From contig CM062202.1 of the NCBI GenBank assembly GCA_031216445.1, forward strand, positions 18,038,001 through 18,102,000: a DNA stretch of 64,000 nucleotides, written 5' to 3'. Below, piece after piece: positions 1-13,800 of the stretch; position 1 is the first letter of the stretch; each line of letters starts with the position of its first letter. Below the pieces are notes generated by a model. That model was not told the DNA's origin. It saw only the letters and a program-made list of their open reading frames with translations, and made no database searches. The DNA is from Lateolabrax maculatus. Taxonomy: Eukaryota; Chordata; Actinopteri; Acropomatiformes; Lateolabracidae. Both the position numbers and the translations under genes were made by a program.

Positions 1-414
1 TGTGTAAAACGGAGAAAGAGAGGGATAAAGGGGGTGAGAAAGTGTAGATATCTGCATCAGCTTCACAATGTGAGCTTTAAAATGCAGCTGGATTAACATC
101 ATTACTTAACGTACATAACTTTTAACAGTGCTCTTATCAACAAAGAAATTTGAAATATACAGTATATATAAATCAGAGCATCCTCTGTTTGAAAAAGATG
201 TCATTGCTGTTACTCAGTATTCTGATTTCTACGCTTGCATTTCCATTTCTAAAACATTTCAGCCGCCCATCATAGTTCAGATGAGTCTGTCCTCAGTCGC
301 TTGGAAGGTTTTCAGCCATGGAGGATTAAGGGATCCGAGGAAAGAAGGAAGAGTGAAAAGGGAGAGGTTGTGACTGAAGGAGGTACACAGGACCCCTGTG
401 TACATGAACCCTGC

Positions 415-457
415 TGTGTGTGTGTGAGTGTGTGTGTGAGTGTGTGTGTGTGTGTGA

Positions 458-541
<84 letters not shown>
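415..541. repeat. Compound (GT)n-(GA)n microsatellite
   Basis: A GT-rich tract at 415-461 runs directly into an unbroken (GA)n tract at 462-541, about 40 units. Confidence 0.95.
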
Positions 542-679
542 CCAAGCGGAACCTAGCGAAGGCTGTGAATATGGATGAGGAGGCTTCGGTCCCACATCAG
601 CCAAATGTTCCTGCTGCAACTTGATTCAACTTGAGAAACAAACAAACAGATGCACGTGCACGCTCAAAAAAATACACAC

Positions 680-712
<33 letters not shown>

Positions 713-1491
713 GCACTGAACACGTGTGTGTCCAACAGAACTTTAAATTGACTTTTGTCACTGGTGGCCATGATGCCACCACTGCTTTCACTTGGCAGCA
801 CTAGCACATCATTTGGCAACACACATGCTTTGATGTGAAACAGCATTACTCACTGCAGCCCTGAAGAAATACGCTGGCAACAGAAATAGGGCGTCATCGC
901 TTTTAGACGCCGTCTTTGTGCTCCATGGATTTGGAGAGGAAAGAATTAGTGAAAATAGTAATGTAGAAAATAACACAGTAAAAGTTCACATCCACCTGCT
1001 GCCAAGAAAAGCGTGGAAACGAATGAAATCGAGACATGAATGTGATTTATCTTTTTTTTTCCACATTTGCCCAGAAGGCCAGAGATGAGAGAGCAATGCA
1101 CAGGATATTAAAGCGTAGGAGGAATTTATGAATGAATTACATAATTTAAAGACCTTAGTTGATCTGGATATACCAGCACCTCTGATGGCAGAAAACCATT
1201 CCAAAAAACTGACAGGTCACAGGTTTGAAGCCCACAAAGTGATCATGAACAAGACACAGATAAAGGTGAATTTCATGCAAACACTGCTGGCGAACTGCAA
1301 AATATTCAATTATATCTTTTGTTTTTTCAATTTCTTGCATCAACTATTAACAAAATAATTTATTGATTTAGTTTGTGCCCGAAAATGCAATCACACTGTC
1401 ACATTTCAGAGAGCTACGCAAATAAACACACCATCCATAATTTTATTCTCTCTTTCTAGGATATACAAACCCCCACCCCTGCAGCTGTACA

Positions 1492-1523
<32 letters not shown>

Positions 1524-1634
1524 GACAAAAAGTACTATGTCTTATTTCTCCTTACCCCCACTGAGAGAGCTCTAATAAACATAATTTAAATTGAGCTTTT
1601 GGATTAAATTGGAGGTGGGGGGTGCAGCGTAGGG

Positions 1635-1635
<1 letters not shown>

Positions 1636-1705
<70 letters not shown>
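1636..1705. repeat. (TG)35 microsatellite
   Basis: An uninterrupted TG run of 70 nt, followed by a short GGCG-type run. Confidence 0.95.
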
Positions 1706-1707
<2 letters not shown>

Positions 1708-3751
1708 CGGGCGGGCGGGAGAAGAAATGCTAACTAGGGAGATGAGGTAAAAAATAAACAGAAGTGAACGGGGAGTGTCAGTTAGAGACTGGAAATAAAG
1801 AGACGAAGCAGGCAGAAAATGGAGCTGAACACGTCGACAAAGAAATTGGGGAGCAAACTTTGAAGAAGTTTCTAAGTTCACAGAGTAGCTCCTGAATTGT
1901 GCTTTTGTTCCAGCTCCAACTATTCATTTCCTTCCAAACCATTTCTCCCTCCAGGTTCGACAACACCCACTCTTATCTACCTTTCCACCTCCATCCCTCA
2001 CTTTATCGCTCTCTATACTTATCTCTGGGGTGGATGCGTCTCAGAAGACCAGAGAAGGTCTGCAGTTTGTATCTGCGCTCTGCTCGCACAGACTGGTAAA
2101 CTGAAACTGAATTTTCAATACGTGAGCCAAAGTGATACAACATTACAAACTGAAGAGCATACTGAGGGAAAATTGGGTGCTGGGAGTTTGTAGTTGATGG
2201 TTATAGAGGTGGACCAGTAACTGGAGGATTGCCAGTTCAATCCCACAGGCAGGAAAATCTAAGAATGTGATGAGTGCTGAGGCCTTGCTGGCATTTCAAA
2301 GTATGTTGACTTTGCATACTAAAGACCTTAACATTCATTATGCTTGCCTTTTGTTGGGATGTTGATTTTGTCACGTTACGGGTCAGTTCTATGTTTCTTT
2401 GGTTAATGGTGGTTGTCACTCTTTGTCTTGGCAAATTGGATCAAGTGGGTTGAACCAAATCGGAAAACCTAAAAACTGTAAAATCAGAGTTTCTATGAAC
2501 TCGCAAAAGCGGAATAAAAAAATAGAGTGATTAAAAGAAGTGAGACACGCAGAGGTTCCCAGCATTTCTGCTTTTTAATAAGTGCTGGTGTGATTTGAAA
2601 ACTCTATATTGATTTCACATGTGCGGGTCATTTCCATTTCATACCACTGAATCCAGGTAATGATCAGCTGCCTCATCATTTTCATGCTAATTCTGGATAA
2701 TTTTCCACAATGTATAATTTTATATGATTCTTTCATATGTTTTGCACAACACTACTAGCAAAGTAATACTTAGTGAGGTAATGAATGCAGACACAAAAAC
2801 CCAGACAAAAGCACAATCCCAAAAAACAATAACAAGACAAAAACAGAGGGGGAAATATGTTGGCCTGAGTAATTGGCCCTTCAAGCTCTCTGTGTGTGGT
2901 GCTTAGCTATGGTTATATTACCTTACAAACACACACACAGACACAAACACACATGCACATGCACATACACACTGAAATACAGTAGAGAGCGTGCGAAAGA
3001 GAGAGAGAGAGATTAGAAATCGAAATTTTAAAAGTGTAACTTTTTATTGGAAATACATCTTGATCCATTTCTTATTAGGCAAAGCACAGAGCAGAGTACA
3101 GTGTGCGTTTTCTTCATCATATAAACTGCTTGGCCTTCCCAGTTCACCTGCCTTTATGAAAAATGCTTAAGTGCAGGATGTTTACGGACATCTGAGCTGT
3201 AGTAGGCTACACGGACGCACACACAAGCAAAGTTGTACTTGATTGTGAATTCTGAAATATCTGAAGTCTCTTTCTGCCTGCACATGTGCACCAACACACA
3301 TAAAAACACAGAGCTATTTCCAGCAGAGAGAGACATGTGGAGCAAGTCCTTTGATAAAACCACCACTTACTTTAATCAGCAGATAAGTGCTCCCAGTTAT
3401 TTCTAATTTCACTGAAGTTTTTTATTTTTTCTAAGATTCATTTTCATTTCTAAGCCTTTGTTTTTTGCCTCTCTCATTTATCTTTCCTCTGCATTCTGCA
3501 TCTATGTCAGAAAAGTATAACTTCTAGAGAACACACAAAAATACAGAAGCACACATGCACATACACCCTCGTGATATTGGATACACTTAATGTTCAAATT
3601 AAAGTTGACTTAGGACTCACAATAAGTCAATTACTCAATAAAGTGTGTTGGTGAACAGTGTGTGTGTGGGTGAAATCATCATCTTAACATTTACAGTGTC
3701 TCTTTTTAGTGGCCATCACGTGTACACACAAACATACACACACACACACAC

Positions 3752-4965
3752 CTGTGACCAGAGTCTGTGGAGGCTGGATTGCGGCACAGAGCACATCACT
3801 GCGATGCTGAACCCCTCCTTTCCACTCTGATGGTTCAACAAAAGACTGCGAGAAGGAATGCAGACGGAAAACTGTTAACATCCTGCAGAGACACAGAGAG
3901 AAGGCGGTGTGTGGAGTGAGAAAGCTGTAAAGGTGTGTTACATATACAAACCTCACAGAGTCTCTTTACAGTATATACAGAATGTTGATGTACATCCTGG
4001 TTCATCGACACACACACTCCACTCAGCTTACAGTGGGCCTACATATTCAGCAACGGTAGCAGCAGTAATAGTAGTAGTGATAGTAGAAGTAGTGGAATCA
4101 TTAGCTGTAATAGTACTGAGTGATGGCATTGACAGTAGTAGCAGTATTAGTAATAGCTGAAGGTAACAGTAATAGTAGTAGAAGTGGAAGAAGAAGTAGG
4201 TCCACCAGTAGCAGTGGTAACAGCCACCGTAGTGATAGAGTAATAGTTGTAGTAGTGCCAGTAGCAGTAGGAGTAATTTTAATTAAGAGTAGTAGAGCAG
4301 TAGTCGTTGAAGTAGCAGTGAATAGTAGTAGCAGGCTGGATCATTTCTAAATGAGACCATTTTTAAATAAGACTATTACCAGCAGAGATTGTATTTGACT
4401 TTGATACATTTTGTCATGCTTCACTAGTATAATGTATTATTCCAAAATGAATTGTATTTTGCCTGCAACAGATCCAAACTTTGTTTTACACCAAGACAGT
4501 TGGTAATGAACATGGAAGCTGTTCATTTACACTACAGTGCTACAGCAGACATCATGCAAATGAAACACTTACTCATCATCTCAGAAGGTTTTTTAGCACA
4601 CCTGCAATGAGTTCTGCTTCTTTAATATTTTGCTCTATGTAATGACACCACTTCTATTGTTGTGCAGGTATTGTTCATGCAATGAAAAATGATGCACTAT
4701 GGTTTCAAACTGAGTAATATGTCTATCAGTGGGATGTGGATATTTCAGCCTGCATGGGATCGTATGAGCAGCAGAAGGCAATAGGACTTTGAATTGGATG
4801 CCATGCGACACAGCACTATATGGATTAAACTGTGGTCTAGGTGGATGTGAAGAAACAGGAAATGATATGAAAGTCATACGGCAGTATTTTCTTTTACTGC
4901 TGCTGATCTGTCGTCTGTGTTCTCTTTACCACTGTGACACCCCAGAGAGCAAGAGAGTGCGTGTG

Positions 4966-5007
<42 letters not shown>

Positions 5008-5127
5008 AGAGAGAAAAAGAGAGAGGGAGTCGTATAACTTGATGATAGCACACTGCTGAGTTCAGATCACTGGGTGTGAAATGATGATGATGAAGATGAA
5101 GAGCAGATGTGATGTGGGTATACAATG

Positions 5128-5196
<69 letters not shown>

Positions 5197-5276
5197 TATG
5201 AGGTAGTGATACTCGTTAGAGTCCAGATGTCTGGTTGGCTCTGAGTTGTTGGCAGGCAGAGGGAACAGGAGAGGAC

Positions 5277-5338
<62 letters not shown>

Positions 5339-8300
5339 TCTCACACATACTGATTCTGTCTCTTTCATACACAGTGTGCAAGCATACACAGTCTATCAAG
5401 GTGTTACTGCAACCAAACACCGGATATTCACCTGGGTCATACATTGGTTTTTCAGTATTGCACATTTTGTGTTGCATTCAATATTTGATTGAGTGAAACA
5501 AAAGATGCTCACTGTAAATATGTAAGGAAGCACTTAAATACACACATGTACAGTACCTTTCCCAGCCCATCACCAGTATACTCCTCTTCAGCAGCAGGAC
5601 CTGTGAGATCTCCACAGCTCGACCCAGGCCGGCATTCATCCTGTGGAGGCAGCGGCCATTGAAGTCCCACACCTGAAAAAAAGACAGCAAAAACAACCCC
5701 CAAAGCACACCCGAATGCCAACAGAGAACACAGAATCAGAAACAGGTTGCAGAAATAGTAACAGTTGTATTCACTTTTTTTTTTTTTTTTCAAAAAGAAA
5801 GAAGAAGGAAATTAACATTTTTTGGCTGCCCATGCGAAGTTACAAACCATCAAGCTTCTATCCTACTGAACATCCATCAAACGTGACAGCTCAGGTAATA
5901 TTTCACACTGTCTGTCCAATTTAGCATGGTGATGCAGTTTGGGTCTGTGTTGTGGCATTTAACAAAGAAACGCTGATTGGCCCAATGGGAACGCTGTAAT
6001 TAAAAGGTCAAAATTTCAAATTCTGAATGGCCCTGACTGCTACACCACAGGTTCAGTGTTGATGAAAATTGGAGAGATGATGCATCTTGTGACTAATTGG
6101 CCCTAAGGGGTGCCAGCTTCTTCTGCTGAGGATGACTTGTGTAGCTGTTTCCAATGGCATGTAACTGTATACCTGATGCTGCTGGCACATGCACAGGATG
6201 CACATGGCTGCATACTCACAAGGGCTCATGGGGTCAGAGAGCTGATGTGGTTGATTATATTGATTATAATACGCTTAATTATAACTTATTATCTATTATT
6301 TTTATCTGCTGAGATCAATTGCACTTTGAGTTTAAAATCATTATGCAGGGCTTGAATGTGGAGTGCAAATATAGTCACAGAGCACCACATCTTTGAATCA
6401 GGAGTGGTGTATCAGAATGGCACAAAAGCCACATGACATGATGATGACAGGGTTACTTTACATTATAAGCATTTATGGTGACTAATAAACAATATTGAAT
6501 ACATATGCCTTGTTATGTTTCCTCGACCTGGCAAACAAGTTCTATGTGAGGCAACAACCTTTCAGATCGATACACTAAAAAATACAACTACTAGTGCACC
6601 ACATTGGACGCCAGATTACAACCTCATCTAGAGGAAGACCAGCGCCAGAATGTGTTCCACTGGCTGGAGGAGAAAGCTGCGCATTTGCATTACAACCAGG
6701 TATTTACTTTCTCTCTCTTTCTCTGAATGTGTGCTGAGATTTTTTTAATGACTCTGTTTAATATGGCCTGTATTTTTTTTTAAATGTCTTCCATAAGTGT
6801 AGGTCTCCCCAGTGTTACCTACATTAGATTTACTTCGTCTTTACTGTCTCTGCCCTATACAGATCCATTTCGCTGTGGAGGAAACCGATGAGGGGGGGGG
6901 AGCAGGTACCAATGGCCCCACCCCTGCCGCAGAGCAGCCTGTTGACCAGACAGACTCAGCATATGGTGCTGAGCTGGAACAGCCTCCTTCCAAGAAGAGA
7001 GCATTGGAAGATCTCCTTGGAGGGACTTTCACTGAACCAGCAGCAGCACAGTCCATCAGTGGGATTGAGGCAAAAAAAAAAAGTACAGAAGTAAAACATT
7101 CATTTCCCTCACAAGCTGTCTACTCAAGTGGTGGAAAGAAAATGCTCTGCTGTGCCCGCTGCCTTCCCCTCCAGCAAATGCCTACCCCTTTATTCCAGCC
7201 TTCTCTGTCCCTAGTGAAAGGGTTTTTTGACAGCAGGGGACATTGTGAACGTCCAGAGATCTTAGCTTCCGTCTAAATATGTAGATGCTGATATTCCTTG
7301 AAAAAAAAATATGTCAATGCCAAGCTATGAACACAGGCCAAGACTTAGTTTCTTTATTTGAAGAGACTTTCTTTATTTGTATTAGTAGTTCATACTGTCC
7401 TTTTACATCCTCTGCTTCTTTAGGGCAAAGAAAAAATGGATTTACAATTGATGGATTTACAATGATGTAGCTACACCTGTGAAGGAATTTTCCTTCTTGA
7501 ATGTTAAACTTCCCTCTTGTAGGTTAAAGGTAACTTAAGACAGGGCTTCACAGGTCAGGACAACTGCCTGTCTCTGTTCGCCTGTCTCACTCTGTGTGCC
7601 AGACAAGGCCGAGTTGTCTCTGGCCTCTGGTAGACCAAGGTCTGCTAGATATCTTCTGTATTCAGGGTTAGATACAACAGGCTGGAGCCTGGTTGTTGAC
7701 GCTGGATAACAGAGACTGTAGAGAGGCTATGCTGTAGGACAGCAGTGGTTGACATCTTTTCTTGTTTGGATCTGATATCCAATAGAGTCCTCACACATGA
7801 CAGACTGAGTTAGGAATAACCCTATTTGGATATAGCGGAACTTATCAGTTCTGGGGAAGGTTAAATACTGAGCTTCAGGACACCATCTCCAGATTTGGGT
7901 AGCAGAACGCTGTGATTCACACGTGGTGTTTCCCTTTTCTCCTCGATCAAGCTTCAATAAATATTCCTGTTTAAGACATCCCGGTCTCCTGAAACTTTTT
8001 GTTAGAGTGAACCAGCTCTAAGATTTCCATCACAACACCCATAATTGACATGTGCCTACTGAAAAAAGTAACTACATCGGGTCTGTGGGGGCAACATAGA
8101 GACCGCATTTAAACTGCGATAACTTGGAACTAGTCAGCATGTTCTGCTGTGTTCTGTACGTTAGTTTCTCTGGTGCCGTTGTAGATTGTTTATAGTGAAA
8201 GAACGCTCAGTGATCCCCTCATTTTCAGTCACACACATCTACCAAAACAGTCTCCGTCTAACACTTTCTGCTGACCATGATCGTTGCTCTCAATCCCAGT

Positions 8301-10849
8301 GACTAAGAAACGTGAACACGTTGATTGCACAAGAGTAGTTTCAAGTTCAGTTGTTTTTTGAATAGTTAAGCAGTATTCAGGAAGCAGACAAGGTGAGCCT
8401 TCTGCAGTTACTGTGAGGAATATAATTAAAGCATGATACGACCTGATCATGGATAACACATCCATCTTATGTTAGAGTGGTGCTATCACCAAGTGAAATA
8501 TGACACTGAACTATGAATCTTAACCTACACCATAGGTATCTACAGGGTTGCAGCCACTGACCCCTTGCATCAAGTATATATCCAGCTTTATTGTGGTCAA
8601 GAACTGTGTGCAAAGAACAATTTATGGGTATCAGTGGGTCTGAGGTCTAATGGCAGACTTATAGCCCTGTTCTGTCAATTTCATGGTTAAAAATACAACA
8701 AGTCAATGAAGTGTTCATATCTTAAGAGTAGTTTGTAAAAGTCTGCCACTCCAGCTTCCTCTTCACATCTTTTCTTCAAACTCTATTCCCTGGTGTTCTT
8801 GCATTTCAGAGTTTGCATCTCCATGGTGGATTGACCTGTGTGTGTGCGTGTGTGTGTGCCACCACCTACTTTGACCTCTCCGTCAGTGCCTGCAGTAAAC
8901 AGCCGGGTCTGCGTACCATCCAGGGCCATGGTGGAGATCTCGGCGTTGCCATGGCAACGGTGGAACTGCTTGACCTTTTGGCCCGTGTCAGCGAGCCAGC
9001 AGATCACAGAGGAGGCAGAGTCGCTGCTGACTACCTGCAGAGAGTGAGGGGGGGGGGGGGAGCAAGCATATCAATCTTCAAAAAGAGTTTGATCCTTTTT
9101 ATGCCGTGAGAAAGGCAGCTTCCGCTGATGTATACTTTAATGAGTCTCACAGAGGAAAACCATTCTCCACGCTTCGTTACACTTTATTTTAGTGCTAAGC
9201 CACCAGTGAAGAAAATATGCAACTAATGCTGCTGTCAAGTAGGAACATAAGCATGAAAAAAAATCTAGAGTGGATGCACTTTTAAAAATTAAAGATGTTG
9301 ATATTGGATGCATTAGCTTTTTTTTATTATTTGTGTAGTGTTCCCATACTGTGAGGAAAACAAATGTCAGCTGTGTAAGTCTGTCATGGAGTGGGGCAAA
9401 TGGAACAAAACATGCAATAAAACTTTAAAGAAAAAGAGTAGAAAGCATTATTTCTCTGTGAAATCTCTGCTGAATTTGATTACTTCATTTCAATGAGTTG
9501 TATCAAAACATACTAAATGTAGGTCCAATAATATCATATGAAATCAGCATATTACATTATATACAAACAGCGTTTAATTGCTTGAAGAAACTATTGTACA
9601 ATTGGCAAAACAATCTCACCTCAAGGTCTATTTCGTAGATGTTCTGTAGCTTTTGATCATATTACATGGTCTTCATCAGCAGGTGAATTAGAAAAATGGA
9701 CAAGAAGTCCTCAAAGTATTCAAAGAAAATGGAAATCTAAATTATCATGAAAACTAGGCAAACGTCAGCTACTGATGAAGAGCATGTGATTTGTTCGAAA
9801 GCTCCAGAAATGCTATTAATTAGACTAGATTTTTTTGTCAGCTGCTATTTCCAAGATCAACGCTGAACTTTCAAACTTTTGTATACTGCCTGCATGCCCT
9901 CCAAATGTCTCTGGATGAAGATAAACAAAAAAACAGTGAAAATCAAAGAAACCAAGTCTCAGGGAGCCGTTCCACCTGCATACCTGTCTGAACAGACTAT
10001 TGTACAGCACACAGGTGACAGGGTGCTCATGGCTGCTGGTCCTCTTCTCCTCCTTCGTGGTCTCCAGCAGGAGAAGCAGGCTGTTGAAGGAAAGCAGGAG
10101 GAGTTGACGCTCCTCATGGAGGAACAGGAGGGTGTGTGTGTCCTCCTGCATCTTTGGGAAGACACCGGCCAGACGGTGAACACACAGCTGACTAGATACA
10201 TCCCACAGACACAGGACCTGGGAAGTCAATGTAGGGGTAGAAGCTATATGAATCACCACACGCACAGAAGAAAAACAACTTAAGTGCTACTTCTATAAAA
10301 ATGAATTACTATCACAGGACATGATCATAATTACAGAACAAATACAATCATTGCCAAGAAGAATGGTTACTCTAGCAGCCGCTGCAGAGTGTAAGTGCCA
10401 CTTTACAACAACTCAGCCATATAGCTTTACGGCACAGAACAAGATGATTGCTGCTCTGCTGCTGTTTCAGGAACTCCTCCAGAAGAAAACTGAGGTAAAG
10501 CTTTCAGAGTTTCTTGCGAAGGCAGATGGTGTTTGAGCAGGAGGCAGATGGAACATAAATCACTTCTAAAATATTCATTATCTTCAGAAAAGCCAACGAG
10601 AAGGCAAACATGCACAGAGCTATAATGGAAAAGTAACACAAGCACCAACATCCTCTTTGCACCAGAGAGATGAAAGGTTTTACTGTTGAGAAAAATGCCA
10701 ACTCTTACAATGGCAGCGGTGTGAAACAGGCTACCAATCATCTGCACTACAGCCACCTTCTTCTACAGTAATCACGGCCAGGTATAACAATTATTATTGC
10801 AGTGATAAATCATTACATTATCTTTTCTAGATAACGCCGCGCACACGCA

Positions 10850-10882
<33 letters not shown>

Positions 10883-13800
10883 CTACCTTATCTTTAGAGT
10901 AGCTGAGCAGTTGTTGCTTGGTCTGCATAAAGCGAACTGCGGTGACAGGGCTTGTGTGTCCACTGAGCGCACAAACTGGCTCCGAGGTCACGCACGGGTT
11001 CCACAACAGGACCTGATGATCCACACCTGCTGTGGCTACAACCAATCAGAATGGCCCAAATTTAGCAGAGGTGCTCGCTGCAATTAATTACAGGAAACCG
11101 TACTGTTTTTAGTCCCCTGTAACCACTTTGTTGTTCACTGAGGCATTTGATAGTTTTGATGCCTCTTTATGCCTTTATGCTTACATAGAAAAGTATCGTC
11201 GGGCACGTAACACATACAATACATAGAATTTTCTGGTGAAAGTGTTTTTTGCACTCCCCCCATTCAAATTACATTACATTTATTGCAATGTTATTTACAT
11301 TTACAAGATCAATTTATATTAATAATTATTTTGATAGTAATGTGAGATATAGCATATGTTAGACTTTCCTGTTTTACAAACAATTATTTAAAAGTGTTGT
11401 TAACTACTGAATATTTCAAATAAATGTATTCTGTTTGCAGTACAAAGAACAAGAGCTCAACTGTGAGGATCTTGTGCATGGGTGCAAATAAATAAGACAC
11501 TGTTTATAATTGTTAGTGAGATAAATTTGGCAGTTAATCCTGATATTGATTTTAGGGGATATTGCCAAGTTGTAAGTTGTAGTGATTGTAAGGCCCTCTG
11601 AGAGAAATTTGGGATTTTAGGCTCTATAAATATAAACTGACTTGAGTGGACAAGTTGAGGGTGAACCTTTATAATTCACTCTCACATCACATGTAAGTAT
11701 TATTAGTGCAAGTACCCTTTGACCCCACCTATCAGATTGAGTCCACGGTGGTGGTCCAAGTCCCACACACCCCTCTTTGTAAAGAACGAAGTGACTCGTA
11801 GACTCCTGCTTTCCTTTTCCCTCCAGCCAATCACCATGCTGCTCTCCGGTCTGGTGCTGCACGACAGAAAGGCTTCTAGTGAGCCCAGGTAACGTACTGC
11901 AGGAATCAGGAAAGAAAAAAAAGGGAACGTAAATTACGTGTCACAGATACTGTAATTAGCTTTACTACATTTAGAAAAGAGTGAGTAACACTGAGAAAAA
12001 AAACAGCCTGCTCATGATTTCAAGTACATTTGAATGTGGACACAAAGAATACAGCATACAAACATATAATTAGGCAATAAAAATAGCTTTGTCTCCTTTT
12101 TCTGTGTTTCTCTGTTATTGTTTTTTGTGGTTCCTGTGTACTGTCAATATTTTGACTGTAATGCACAAGCACAAAAATGAAATGCAATAAAATACCCAAA
12201 TTAAATATTGTGCCTGAATGAATACAAAGCTTAGGTTTTGAGTAATGATTTAAAAGATGTCACTGATTCTGCAGCCTCAGATCTTCATGCAGGGAGTTCC
12301 AGAGCTGAGGGGCCCCGACTGTAAAAGTCCAAATCACCTTTAGTCTTGAGCCGGCACTTATGAACAGCCAGCAGAGCCCTGCCCGAGGATCTGAGGCTGC
12401 ACTGTGGCTCATAGAGGAGCAGCAATTCAGCAATAGTTCAGTAAAAGCTTAAAACAGCTAAAAAAGGGCTGATAGGACCCTGTCTTATAGTATTTGTTAA
12501 AGGCGAGCAGCTGTGTACTAGCTGAAGGCATGCGTTTTTTTTGCTTAACCCTGAATACAATGAGTTACAATAATGTAATGCCTCAAGGGTGGACCACAGA
12601 GCAGACAGGCCACAGTAGAGGTGGCATCACCAACCGCTACTGAAAGAATTCTGTTTGATAAATAGAGTTTAAAGCAGTCTATAACAGTATCCCTGAAGCC
12701 GACCCACTTTTCAAGCCGAGCCGGTGAAATAAAATGATCACCTGTGTCAAATGCTGAGCTGAGATTGAGAAGAATTATAATCGAAAAAATCTCCAGCATC
12801 AGGTGTAAGTAAAAGATTGTTTGTTCCTTTAATGAGAGCAGTTTTGGTGCTTCCTCATGACTAGAAACCTAATTGAAATTTATCAAAGATATTATGATTA
12901 TTCACAAAAGAAATCTAATTTAACAACTATCTCTTAAACTTTTTTAGCAACATGGTTATTAGAAATGTGTTTAGAAATAATGAAAAATAGAGGGTCAAAG
13001 CTGGTGTACATTACTGCGTGTTTAAGGCAGGAGGGAACACAGCCATAGGACAGAGAGGTAAACTTTTAAGAGAAGAAATAAGAAAATCATAAATGAAGGC
13101 CATTGGCTTCTCGGCAGCTCCTGTGTGGAGCAATAATGCAGCCGAAGTTACGAGCGGAGGGAATAAATTAGTTTTAACTTCAAGAAATCCAATATAAAAC
13201 AACATTGCAACATATTTTGATGATGACACACTGTTCGTTTTATTTCATTTCTTCAAATTAGATACTTCATCCTGCAGATGCCAAAACACTTTCACTACCA
13301 GAACTCTGAAGGACATCCACTTTTGAAATAGCTGTGCTAAATGTGCACTGACCGCAACCCTGCTGTATAGTAAACCAACCAATCCACAGGCGCTCAGCAC
13401 AGCATAGAATTAGGCCGGTTTGATTTGCTCACTGGTATTACAGAAAAAGTAATGGATCTTGCATCACCATCTATCTCAATTAACACTTTGATTGAGAACA
13501 GCTAAATTGGATGCCACACGTCTCTATTAGAGGCTGCTTAGCTTTCAAATACTGCACAAATAAGTGCGGGTTGTGAGATGGCATGTGACAGTCGTAGGTC
13601 AAAGATCGGCGGCATAGCTAGGGCAAATAATTATGTCTGATTACATTTCATACACCACATCTTTTCTCCTCCCTGTGAATTAAAAGATCAGTGGATTTTC
13701 AGACAGCGTCGCATGACTCATCATTGATTAATGAGGCCTCCTCTCTTTCACTGACACACACAAATCATAAATCAAACTATTTGTAATCCAGACCCAGTTA

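Larger units (their letters stand above)
1..3751. other. Left flank: wdr49 intron or 3' region
   Basis: This 3.75 kb lies downstream of the last wdr49 exon seen. It has the GT/GA and TG microsatellites, scattered CA tracts (about 690, 1,495, 2,930 and 3,736) and A/T-rich filler. I looked on the minus strand for the next wdr49 exon, expected to open in phase 1 with a WD-repeat strand, and found none. No other gene was recognised. Confidence 0.5.

Noticed and set aside
301..624. Open frames over the GT/GA microsatellite giving RE and SL dipeptide runs
   Set aside because: The frames are open only because of the dinucleotide repeat.
4045..4350. Plus-strand frames rich in Ser and Val over AGT triplets
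   Set aside because: The triplet repeat keeps frames open. There is no codon or domain support.
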